Both the position numbers and the translations under genes were made by a program. Below the pieces are notes generated by a model, which had not been told where the DNA came from, did no database searches, and was given only the letters and a program-made list of their open reading frames with translations. A stretch of DNA of 64,000 nt, from positions 124,001 through 188,000 of the forward strand of contig NZ_WWFG01000002.1 in the NCBI RefSeq assembly GCF_026127265.1, in the 5' to 3' direction. Shown one piece after another: positions 1-7,504 of the stretch (position 1 is the first letter of the stretch; every line of letters begins with the position of its first letter). This stretch comes from Nostoc sp. KVJ3 (GTDB lineage: Bacteria > Cyanobacteriota > Cyanobacteriia > Cyanobacteriales > Nostocaceae).

Positions 1-790
1 AAACAATCAGGTCTGGCCCTAAAGGAACTGTATCAACAACAACATCACCAGATTCAGGTTGAATGTTTACTAGATATTTGACGTTACCATCTCCATCTTC
101 CTCTTTGGCAATCTTAGTAATTGTGCCAGTAGCGGAAGCGTTGTAAACAGCGTTGTTGCTCTTTTCGCCAGTAGGATAAACTTGTCCGCGTCCCCGATTA
201 CCACCTACGTGAACTGAATATTTACCGAAGTGGATGTTTTTGTCGGTTGCGGGGTTGGGAGAAAGAACTGGGAAGATGATTTCCTGATACTGTTCACCAG
301 GTAAAGGGCCGACGATGACGACATTTTCTTTGTCTTCGCTGTAGGGTTGGAAGGCAGTGTCACCAATTTCTTCTTTAAGTTCCTCGGAAATCCGGTCTTC
401 AGGAGCAATCTTAAAGCCTTCAGGTAGCATCAGTACAGCACCGACGTTCAAGCCAACCTTGGAACCATCAGCACCAACTTGCTGGGCGCTAAGATCGTAA
501 GGGATTTTCACTATAGCTTTGAATACAGTGTCAGGTAGCACCGATTGCGGAACTTCCACTTCTGTAACCTTGGCTGCTAGGTGACAGTTGGCACAAACAA
601 TCCGCCCAGTTGGTTCGCGGGGGGTTTCGGGATAGGTTTGCTGTGCCCAAAATGGATAGGCGGCAGCTGATTGGGGAAGGGCTAGATCGCTGGTGAAGTA
701 AAATGTCACGGTGGCGATCGCTATGAGCAATGTTTTGACGATCGCTCTAGCACTGCGAGTTAACCTCGCTGTTCGGAAAACATTTCTCAT
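1..790 (-). CDS. petA: Cytochrome f (apocytochrome f), 3' end cut by window edge
   Basis: Heme-bearing subunit of the cytochrome b6f complex, passing electrons from the Rieske protein to plastocyanin or cytochrome c6 on the lumenal side of the thylakoid. Reading leftwards from the ATG at 790, the frame stays open to position 1 (about 263 codons of the usual ~330). It encodes a signal peptide with a hydrophobic stretch at residues 19-32. The mature start is Tyr45 in AAA-YPFWAQQ, the Tyr that acts as axial ligand, and the heme site CANCH is at 66-70. The missing part is the C-terminal region with the membrane anchor. It lies 106 bp downstream of petC on the same strand, the usual petC-petA order, so co-transcription is likely; the gap holds a tandem heptamer repeat. 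Identity is certain; only the end is unseen. Confidence 0.97.
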   Translation of the reverse strand, partial: MRNVFRTARLTRSARAIVKTLLIAIATVTFYFTSDLALPQSAAAYPFWAQQTYPETPREPTGRIVCANCHLAAKVTEVEVPQSVLPDTVFKAIVKIPYDLSAQQVGADGSKVGLNVGAVLMLPEGFKIAPEDRISEELKEEIGDTAFQPYSEDKENVVIVGPLPGEQYQEIIFPVLSPNPATDKNIHFGKYSVHVGGNRGRGQVYPTGEKSNNAVYNASATGTITKIAKEEDGDGNVKYLVNIQPESGDVVVDTVPLGPDLIV

Positions 791-816
791 CTCTAATAAG
801 GGCAACGATTGAATTT

Positions 817-850
817 GTCATTAGTCATTGGTCATTAGTCATTAGTCATT
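817..850. repeat. Tandem heptamer repeat (GTCATTA)n
   Basis: Nearly five head-to-tail copies of GTCATTA, one with a T-to-G-type variation (GTCATTG), fill much of the petC-petA spacer. Short tandemly repeated repetitive heptamers of this sort are typical of heterocystous cyanobacterial intergenic DNA. No function can be read from the sequence. Confidence 0.85.
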
Positions 851-896
851 AAGCCCTGAACAAAGGACGAATGACTAAGAACTAAGGACAAAATTA

Positions 897-1436
897 TTAA
901 CTCCACCAAGGTGCATCACCTGTACGGAAGTCGGTTTCTGTCCAAGGGGTCAAAACGATTTTGTCGTCGCTGACATTGGTATGGGCTAAAGCCAAAGACA
1001 GAGGTGCTGGCCCCCGAACAACCTTACCAGTTTCGTCATACTGGGAACCATGACAAGGACATTTAAATTTGTTCTCAGCAATGTTCCAGGGGACGACACA
1101 ACCTAAGTGGGTGCAAATGGCGTTAATGCCATAATCTTTGATCGCCTCTTTGCTATCTACCACAATATAGGTAGGATCTCCCTTAAGTCCTTGGACTAGG
1201 TTGCGATCGCCTGTATTTCGGTTTTCTAGAAATTTTGCAACGCTAACATCGTTACCTAACTCGTCTTTTGCCGTTACACCGCCACCGGCACCACCAGCAG
1301 CAGGTGGAATAAAGTAGTTGACAACGGGATACAATGCACCCAGAGCTACTCCAGTGACAGTCCCAAAAGTGAGCAGATTCATGAACTGACGACGACCCAT
1401 ATCGGGCACGTCTGCTGATTCAGAAAATTGAGCCAT
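897..1436 (-). CDS. petC: Cytochrome b6f complex Rieske iron-sulfur protein
   Basis: The 2Fe-2S subunit of cytochrome b6f that takes electrons from plastoquinol. The 179-residue length is normal for the family. The N-terminus has a twin-arginine motif (GRRQFMN at 14-20) followed by a hydrophobic signal-anchor (about 21-43), then a glycine-rich hinge (AAGGAGGG, 46-53) and the soluble domain. Cluster ligands lie in CTHLGC (108-113) and CPCHG (126-130). Rieske proteins of this type are inserted by the Tat pathway, and a tatC gene lies 1.3 kb away. It is the first gene of the petC-petA pair transcribed leftwards. Product certain. Confidence 0.98.
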   Translation of the reverse strand: MAQFSESADVPDMGRRQFMNLLTFGTVTGVALGALYPVVNYFIPPAAGGAGGGVTAKDELGNDVSVAKFLENRNTGDRNLVQGLKGDPTYIVVDSKEAIKDYGINAICTHLGCVVPWNIAENKFKCPCHGSQYDETGKVVRGPAPLSLALAHTNVSDDKIVLTPWTETDFRTGDAPWWS

Positions 1437-1664
1437 AATCTACGCGCTCTTTGTGTATTTTGTTAAGCATTTTGACAAAAGTACTGTACTTGAGGAACTC
1501 TTGTCTAAGTCGAAATGCTAGCGCTCGCAAGGATGCCATACTTCTTTGTTCCAAGATATATCAAGCATCTTTTCTGTTAGCATTACATTTCTTTATATCC
1601 TTATCATACTGGAGTCACGGAACTTAACATCATAACTAAATGTAAAATCTGATTGAGAAAAGCT

Positions 1665-1973
1665 ATGACAGGACAGGAATTACGTCAGATGTTGCTTGAT
1701 AAGTGGGGATATTCTTATGATGTCCAGTTCCGGCGGGCACAGGGAAAGATATTTTTGCAAGTAATGTGGAAATACGTCGAGCAAGCTTCTTTTCCCTTGA
1801 GTGAGGCGGAGTACCAAGAGCATCTTGACAGCGTTGCTAATTATCTTCATGCCTTGGGTGGGTCAACACAGGTACAAACATTCATTACCCAAACACGCGA
1901 TCGCCCCCGCCTCGGTAAAGCTGTTAGCATTCCTCTAGACTTGGGTGAACGTTCTTCGGAATGGATATTGTGA
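1665..1973 (+). CDS. DUF3067 family protein
   Basis: A 102-residue protein recalled as DUF3067, a small family of cyanobacteria and plastids of unproven role. The frame opens at a TTG at 1653, but the ATG at 1665 (MTGQELRQMLLDKWG) starts at the conserved N-terminus and is preferred. It is a soluble, helix-rich protein without cysteines, signal peptide or membrane segment. It is divergent from petC with a 228-bp spacer that should contain both promoters. The proximity to petC-petA fits a photosynthesis-related job, but that is inference only. Confidence 0.8.
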   Translation: MTGQELRQMLLDKWGYSYDVQFRRAQGKIFLQVMWKYVEQASFPLSEAEYQEHLDSVANYLHALGGSTQVQTFITQTRDRPRLGKAVSIPLDLGERSSEWIL

Positions 1974-2070
1974 CCGATTATTGTATTAACATTTATAAAT
2001 TTCTAAGTATTCACAGTATTTTTTATCCAAAAATACCTTAGTAAAAGATATTGACATCAAGGAAACTCAA

Positions 2071-2685
2071 ATGAGCCGCCAACCATTGCTAGACCCAAAT
2101 CGCTCGTATACTTTTAGCAATTACTTTGAGTTAGGGTTTGCGGTTGACGATTTAGTTGCTGAATTTGGTTATTCGTTTGAGCGGAAATTTCTTGATTTAC
2201 CACAATATTCCGGCACATTAGACCGACTTAGCAACCTCAAACAGCGAATTGAAGAAGTCTTACCGTATGTAGATTTAGAGAACGAAGCTACACGCCGGGA
2301 AATGCTAATTGCACCAATAGTTACTGATTTAATTCACTATTCTCGCGCTAAATTACGAATTGAATACAATATCAAAGTTGATAACCAACTTCAAGGTAAT
2401 TTTGATTATTTCCTCAGAACACAAACTAATTTAATTGTGATTGAAGCCAAGCAAGCAGATATAAATAGGGGATTTACACAACTGGCAACTGAGATGATCG
2501 CTCTTGACAAATGGACTGATTCTACTCAAACAGAAATATTAGGAGCAGTAACAACAGGTAATGTTTGGCAATTTGGTAGATTATATCGACAGACACAGCG
2601 TATTGAGCAAGCAATCAACCTGTATCGTGTTACTGAAGAGTTGGAAATAGTGGTTAGGATTTTACTAACTGCACTCATCAACTAA
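2071..2685 (+). CDS. PD-(D/E)XK nuclease-like hypothetical protein
   Basis: A 204-residue protein. Residues about 90-155 read like the N-terminal nuclease fold of type I restriction HsdR-type proteins: a helical lead-in (REMLIAPIVTDL), then GNFDYFLRTQTN followed by LIVIEAKQAD. Asp in FDYFL and Glu-Ala-Lys form a D...ExK arrangement. Family knowledge places these as PD-(D/E)XK phosphodiesterases or inactive relatives. There is no DNA-binding domain, methylase or specificity subunit nearby, so it is an orphan and no restriction function is claimed. It stands alone between the pet genes and convergent tatC. Confidence 0.55.
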   Translation: MSRQPLLDPNRSYTFSNYFELGFAVDDLVAEFGYSFERKFLDLPQYSGTLDRLSNLKQRIEEVLPYVDLENEATRREMLIAPIVTDLIHYSRAKLRIEYNIKVDNQLQGNFDYFLRTQTNLIVIEAKQADINRGFTQLATEMIALDKWTDSTQTEILGAVTTGNVWQFGRLYRQTQRIEQAINLYRVTEELEIVVRILLTALIN

Positions 2686-2728
2686 ATTGAGATTTTTGGG
2701 AATTTGAAATTGAAACAATGCGATCGCA

Positions 2729-3529
2729 TTATTTACCAGTGAGCTTCACCAGCCCAACACCACCGAAATAAAGTCCTAAAACTGCTCCCGCCAAGAGACT
2801 TTGAGTTAGAGGGTCAGTAGAAGGTGTAAGGACGGCTCCTAAAACCACTGCTCCCATAATTACGTAACGCCAACCAGAAACCATCTTTTCAGATGAGACA
2901 ATATTTAAATTACCGAGCAACAATTGAATGATGGGAATTTGAAATGCTAAACCAGTGCTGAATAACAGTAGTAGTACAAATTCAAAATATTTATCTATTG
3001 ACCAAAGTTGTTCAACTACATCTGCCCCGTAGCTGATGAAAAATTTCAAAGCTGCGGGGATAAGCAGTAAGTAGGCAAATACTAACCCCGCCCCAAACAG
3101 CACACTCGAACCCAAAACTACAGGCCCCAGTAAACGGCGTTCGCGGCGAGTCAATCCTGGAAGTACAAACTGGATAATTTGGTAAAGAATGAAAGGACTA
3201 GTCAGTACAAAACCTGTGTAGGCTGCAACTTTGAGGGAGACAAAGAAATATTCTCCGGGTGCAAGTTGGAGAAATTTTACTCCTTGTGCTGGAACCTCAA
3301 GTAGTTGGACAATGGGCTTAACTGCAAAGAAACAGCCAATAATGCCCACTACTACGGCAATCAACGAATAGAAAATGCGCTGTCGCAACTCTTCTAGGTG
3401 GTCGAAAAGAGACATTTCAACTTCACCTGGCAACTCATCAAGAGGATCTGTATCTGAGTTGCCATACCCTTCTGGGTCGGTATTAGGAACGTTTTGAGTA
3501 TCTGTATCTACGTCTTGTGAAGGTGTCAT
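2729..3529 (-). CDS. tatC: Sec-independent protein translocase subunit TatC
   Basis: Core receptor of the twin-arginine translocase, which recognises RR signal peptides and, with TatA/B, exports folded proteins across thylakoid and plasma membranes. The 266-residue protein has an acidic N-terminal extension of about 38 residues, then the conserved start MSLFDHLEELRQRIFYSL. Six hydrophobic segments follow, including the conserved TSPFILYQIIQFVLPGL loop region and ERR after helix 3. Its likely substrate, the Rieske protein, is encoded nearby. It is convergent with the nuclease-like gene, 43 bp between stops. Product certain. Confidence 0.97.
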   Translation of the reverse strand: MTPSQDVDTDTQNVPNTDPEGYGNSDTDPLDELPGEVEMSLFDHLEELRQRIFYSLIAVVVGIIGCFFAVKPIVQLLEVPAQGVKFLQLAPGEYFFVSLKVAAYTGFVLTSPFILYQIIQFVLPGLTRRERRLLGPVVLGSSVLFGAGLVFAYLLLIPAALKFFISYGADVVEQLWSIDKYFEFVLLLLFSTGLAFQIPIIQLLLGNLNIVSSEKMVSGWRYVIMGAVVLGAVLTPSTDPLTQSLLAGAVLGLYFGGVGLVKLTGK

Positions 3530-3983
3530 GGGTCAACTAATAGGCAACATTTGTAACTGAGTGCTGGGTAATGAGTAAGATTTTTCACTCAGCACTTGGA
3601 AATAACTTAATAGTTAGTAATTTTGCACTTGACATATAGCCTGTCTTTTGTGAGAGGCTAAATGCTCCGCTACTGCTAACAGCACTCTTCATTATTTTAT
3701 CCGTGGAATGCAGTTACCAAGATATGTTTTTGGGTGCTATGGGTTTTTTATCCTGTTTTTTGGGGTTGCATCTGCATAAGTTAGTAGGAAGCCATCTTGT
3801 AGGCAATGCCTAACCTAAAAAAAGGGTGGAACCGATAATTTAGAAATCACGTCTCTGCGACTAGTAGCGCTGGGTAAATTCACACAACATCAACATATAA
3901 TACTCAGTCTTAAAAAATCCGGTTCATCAAGATGGCATCTATCTATACATAGCGCAATCGGAAATTTTTAGCTGAGGTTGGGT

Positions 3984-4214
3984 ATGAACCGGAGAATTTG
4001 CATTGCTCTTATGGCATTGCCTGTTTATTTATACAATGTTGAGCTAGGCAATACTGATGGTAGTGACGTGATAATTGTCAAAGACCAGTTTCCTGTAATA
4101 GCTGCTGTCATTGCTTACAGTACAAATGCTCAGGCACACATATTGCCGTGGCAAATATCAGCTAGGGATGACCAAACCGAAGATTGTCTTCGGGCTGGCA
4201 CTTGCAAAGATTGA
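3984..4214 (+). CDS. Small hypothetical ORF, doubtful
   Basis: A 76-codon frame starting MNRRICIALMALPVYLY. It has a short basic N-terminus and a hydrophobic run that could pass for a signal peptide, then no recognisable domain, and ends with two cysteines (DCLRAGTC). No clear ribosome binding site is visible and codon usage is unremarkable. It ends just before a purine-rich tandem repeat. It may be a chance frame in the 0.95-kb spacer between tatC and the SDR gene. Confidence 0.2.
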   Translation: MNRRICIALMALPVYLYNVELGNTDGSDVIIVKDQFPVIAAVIAYSTNAQAHILPWQISARDDQTEDCLRAGTCKD

Positions 4215-4272
4215 TAGGCAGGGGCAGGGGGCAGGGAGCAGGGGGCAGAGGAGCAGGGAGCAGGGGGAAGAA
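4215..4272. repeat. Purine-rich low-complexity tandem repeat (GGGGGCAG/GGGAGCAG units)
   Basis: Overlapping units of GGGGGCAG and GGGAGCAGG. The same repeat class recurs at about 36505-36570 and 61690-61742. Such G-rich repeats are dispersed between genes of filamentous cyanobacteria. The rest of the 3530-4476 spacer holds a palindrome CGTAATTCGGAATTACG at 4432-4448 and nothing else I can name. Confidence 0.75.
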
Positions 4273-4476
4273 AGAGGTATAAATCTTGCTGACTTGTGGC
4301 AAAAACTTAGAAACATTCTTTTCGAGATGCACGGCACAAAAAAGATATGTTCTTGTTCAATCAAACTTCTTTACCTCATGGCAGAGGCTTCCCTCCTGTC
4401 TGTAAAGCAAAAGGTGAGTTTGATATTAATTCGTAATTCGGAATTACGGTAGTCCCATCATAAAAAAAGAAAATTA

Positions 4477-5334
4477 ATGATTGTAGAACATCAACGGGCA
4501 GTAGTGGTTACAGGAGCCTCAACAGGAATTGGTCAAGCGTGTGCTTTGCTTTTAGACCAGTTGGGCTTCTCTGTTTTTGCTGGCGTGCGTCAAGATATTG
4601 ATGCTCAAACACTTAAACAGAAAGGATCGCCAAGGCTCATTCCAATTTTTTTAGATGTTACTGATGCTGAATCGATCGCAGCGGCGGTTGATAAGGTAAC
4701 AAATGCAGTCGGTGGTACTGGAATTTTAGGTTTGGTGAATAATGCAGGAGTTGCTATCCCTGGCCCTTTAGAATTATTAGCGATCGCAGAATTTCAATAC
4801 CAGATGCAGGTTAATGTCACCGGACAATTGGCAGTAACACAAGCCTTTCTTGGTCTTTTACGCCAAAGTCGGGGTCGAATTGTCAATATGGGTTCCATTG
4901 CTGGTAGGAGTCCTGCGCCGTTCTTGGGAGCTTACAATGCTTCTAAATTTGCCTTGGAAGCACTCACTGATGTCATGCGGATGGAGTTACGACCCTGGGG
5001 AATCTCGGTTTCAATTATTGAACCTGGTTCTATTGCTACCCCAATCTGGGAAAAATCCCTAAGTCAATCTGAGGTAGCACAGCATGACTTACCACAATCG
5101 GCACAAAACCTTTACGGTCAAGCGATGAATATTGTCCGCAAGAAAATGCAGATTCTCGCATCTAAAGGAATTTCCGCGGATATTGTGGCTCAAACTGTTG
5201 TCCATGCGTTGACTGCAAAACAGCCTAAGACGCGCTATCTTGTTGGACAAGATGCCAAAATTGGAGCAGTACTAAAGCATATTTTGCCTGACAAGCTACA
5301 TGACAAGATAATTTTATACTCTATGGGGTTGTAG
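4477..5334 (+). CDS. SDR family NAD(P)-dependent oxidoreductase
   Basis: A classical short-chain dehydrogenase/reductase of 285 residues, longer than the ~250 core because of a C-terminal tail. It shows the cofactor glycine motif TGASTGIGQ (about 12-20), the NNAG motif (about 88-91), the catalytic Ser in NMGSIAGRS and YNASK with the catalytic Tyr and Lys. The glycine motif is followed by FAGVRQDID rather than an obvious acidic residue, so NADPH is plausible but not proven. Substrate unknown. The gene stands alone: the upstream spacer is repetitive and the downstream DNA is a composite MITE. Confidence 0.88.
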   Translation: MIVEHQRAVVVTGASTGIGQACALLLDQLGFSVFAGVRQDIDAQTLKQKGSPRLIPIFLDVTDAESIAAAVDKVTNAVGGTGILGLVNNAGVAIPGPLELLAIAEFQYQMQVNVTGQLAVTQAFLGLLRQSRGRIVNMGSIAGRSPAPFLGAYNASKFALEALTDVMRMELRPWGISVSIIEPGSIATPIWEKSLSQSEVAQHDLPQSAQNLYGQAMNIVRKKMQILASKGISADIVAQTVVHALTAKQPKTRYLVGQDAKIGAVLKHILPDKLHDKIILYSMGL

Positions 5335-5346
5335 ATTATAAGGGGA

Positions 5347-5381
5347 GGGAATAGGGAATAGGGAATAGGGAATAGGGAATA
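5347..5381. repeat. Tandem heptamer repeat (GGGAATA)x5
   Basis: Five perfect head-to-tail copies of GGGAATA directly after the SDR gene stop codon. Same class of short tandem heptamer as the GTCATTA and CCCAATG arrays in this window. Confidence 0.9.
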
Positions 5382-5407
5382 GAAAAGAAACTTAAGTTGT
5401 GAGTCTA

Positions 5408-5734
5408 AGAGGATGTTTTAAAAGTGGTTGGCTGTAATTTTAGGCACTTGTTGATCCCCCCTAACCCCCCTTAAAAAGGCTACGGTGTACACACAAGTCG
5501 AATTACCCCCCTTAATCCCCCCGATATATTGGGGGGAAACCGGAAATCTAGTTCCCTCCCCTTTATAAGGGGAGGGTTAGGGTGGGGTAAAACCTTGGTT
5601 AATCAGCTATTTCAGATTTGTGTGTACACCGTAGCCTTAAAAAGGGGGAAGAATCAAAGTCCCCCTTTTTAAGGGGGATTTAGGGGGATCTAAAACTTTT
5701 TGCTACCGACCAGAGGACTTTTAAAACATCTTCT
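5408..5734. mobile_element. Composite MITE-like element, copy 1 (outer element with nested inner element)
   Basis: Non-coding, about 327 bp. The outer ends are near-perfect 18-bp inverted repeats: AGAGGATGTTTTAAAAGT at 5408-5425 and its complement at 5717-5734 (one mismatch). Inside, a second pair of inverted repeats, GGCTACGGTGTACACACAA (5479-5497) and its complement (5618-5636), encloses an inner element flanked on both sides by TTAAAAA, which looks like a target duplication. The inner part carries palindromes such as CCCCCCGATATATTGGGGGG. No transposase is encoded, so mobility would be in trans. A second copy lies in inverted orientation at 54187-54489. Confidence 0.8.
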
Positions 5735-5751
5735 AAAGCTTCACTGAAAAA

Positions 5752-5795
5752 AAGATGTTTTTCTCGCGTTGCGCGTCTCGAAAAACAACATCCTT
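5752..5795. repeat. Palindromic dispersed repeat / hairpin
   Basis: GATGTTTTTC at 5754-5763 pairs with GAAAAACAACATC at 5780-5792, with a CG-rich loop. It follows the composite MITE within the 832-bp spacer 5335-6166. The remainder of that spacer (5800-6166) is AT-rich, with several GTACTTA/TAGTA-like runs and no gene that I can see; it presumably holds the promoter of the following ATPase pair. Confidence 0.55.
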
Positions 5796-6166
5796 GTTTC
5801 AATCCCGCGTTTTTCAACATGGGTTCTGTTGTCTGTTACCTATTCCCTTTAAATGATTGGTTCAAGAGAGCTACAAAATTGTACTTAATAGTACCTTTTT
5901 TTGGGTTGGATATTTTTAATATTCATAAGAGTACCTTATTTAATATTCGAGATTTTTGCAATTTGTACTTATAGTAGTATTTCTACTTGCTTTAACTAAA
6001 ATCTGAGCATTAGTTTGTGCTAAACATAACAGATACATGAAAAATTATCCGAAATGTTGCTAGTTTAGTTAGTAGGTTTGATTAAAATAAGTCATAAATT
6101 TTCTAAAATCGATAGATTTATCTAGTAAATTTTGTCATCCCCATTCCTGAGTGAACTTGATTAGTT

Positions 6167-7504
6167 ATGCTCCTAGATTTAGAAAGATTTTATCAGGCTT
6201 GCAATCCGAGTAGACCTCTAATTATAGGAAATGCCAGCGATCGCAGGTACTATATCGATTTTGCTGCGGTGCGGGGTGGCAAAATTATCGAAGCTTTGCA
6301 ACGCACGATCGCCCGAATCTCACCGGATGCACCAACTTGTCAGTTATTTACAGGACATCTCGGCTGTGGAAAATCAACGGAGTTGTTACGCCTCCAAGCT
6401 GAGTTAGAAGAGCAGCAATTTCATGTAGTTTACTTTGAGTCTACCCATGTCTTAGAAATGGCAGATGTGGATGTGACTGATATTCTATTAGCGATCGCAG
6501 GACAAGTGAGTGAAAGCTTAGAAGCCATAAAAATTAGGCTCAAACCTGGCTATTTTACCAAACTCTTTGGTGAACTTGTCGATTTCTTACATACCCCAAT
6601 TGAACTTGGGGTAGAAGCAGAATTGTCTGTGGGAATTGGTAAAATTACAGCTAAAGCTAAAGAAAGCCCACAATTACGCCGGCGGTTAAGAGATTATCTA
6701 GAACCGCGAACAGCAAATATTTTACAGTCAATTAATCAAGAATTGCTAGAACCTGCCAACAAGCAACTCAAATCGAGAGGTAAAAAAGGTCTGGTGGTTA
6801 TTGTTGATAACTTAGATAGAGTTGCAATTCGACCTTTACCATCGGGGCGATCGCTGCCAGAATATTTATTTATTGAGCGGGGCGAACAGTTACGCAAACT
6901 AAATTGTCACGTAGTCTACACTATTCCTTTAGCCCTGACTTTCTCCAACGATAGCGCCGAACTTCAACACCGTTTAGGGGGAGGAGTCGCACCAAAAGTC
7001 TTACCGATGATCCCTGTCTGTCTACGCTCTGGAGAGATTTTTCCTCAAGGGCTAACAATGATGCGACAAATGGTACTAGCTAGAGCTTTTCCAGACATTT
7101 TACCTAGCGATCGGTTAGGCTTAATTACAGAAGTGTTTGATAGTTTGGAAACCTTAGATCGGTTGTGCTTGATCAGTGGTGGTCATGTCCGCGACTTACT
7201 AGGGTTACTGTTTGACTGTCTGCGAGAACAAGATCCACCTTTTGATCGGGAGTGTGTCGAATTGGTGATTCAAAGACAGCGAGATTACCGAGCCAACGCT
7301 ATCGACCCTCATGAATGGGAACTAATCTTTCAGGTGGTGCAACAGCAACGGGTGAGAGGTGATATAGAATACCATACCCTATTGCGAAGTTTATTTGTAT
7401 TTGAATACCGCGATCATCAGGGAGCTTGGTTTGCCGTCAACCCAGTTTTAGCAGAGACGGAAAAATTTAAATCATGGTTGAACGACACCCACAGGCAGAT
7501 ATAA
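6167..7504 (+). CDS. P-loop ATPase (AAA/STAND-like) partner of the WD40 protein
   Basis: A 445-residue NTPase. Walker A is GHLGCGKST (residues 63-71) and Walker B is LVVIVDNLDRV (209-219), followed by PEYLFIERGEQLR and a C-terminal helical or winged-helix-like region. The overall look is of AAA-like or KAP/STAND-type P-loop proteins with no recognisable effector domain. The stop codon overlaps the next gene by 31 bp in another frame, so the two are translationally coupled and probably work together. Such pairs are common in filamentous cyanobacteria. A sensor/regulator role in signalling or phage conflict is inference. No membrane segment is evident. Confidence 0.75.
   Translation: MLLDLERFYQACNPSRPLIIGNASDRRYYIDFAAVRGGKIIEALQRTIARISPDAPTCQLFTGHLGCGKSTELLRLQAELEEQQFHVVYFESTHVLEMADVDVTDILLAIAGQVSESLEAIKIRLKPGYFTKLFGELVDFLHTPIELGVEAELSVGIGKITAKAKESPQLRRRLRDYLEPRTANILQSINQELLEPANKQLKSRGKKGLVVIVDNLDRVAIRPLPSGRSLPEYLFIERGEQLRKLNCHVVYTIPLALTFSNDSAELQHRLGGGVAPKVLPMIPVCLRSGEIFPQGLTMMRQMVLARAFPDILPSDRLGLITEVFDSLETLDRLCLISGGHVRDLLGLLFDCLREQDPPFDRECVELVIQRQRDYRANAIDPHEWELIFQVVQQQRVRGDIEYHTLLRSLFVFEYRDHQGAWFAVNPVLAETEKFKSWLNDTHRQI

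Noticed and set aside
2071..2685. Type I restriction system
   Set aside because: Only an isolated nuclease-like domain; no helicase, methylase or specificity gene follows.
4111..4452. Second small frame in the tatC-SDR spacer
   Set aside because: It runs through the G-rich tandem repeat and shows no domain or ribosome binding site.
5408..5734. CRISPR-like repeat array
   Set aside because: The repeats are inverted, not direct with spacers; it is a palindromic MITE-type element. No CRISPR array was found in the window.
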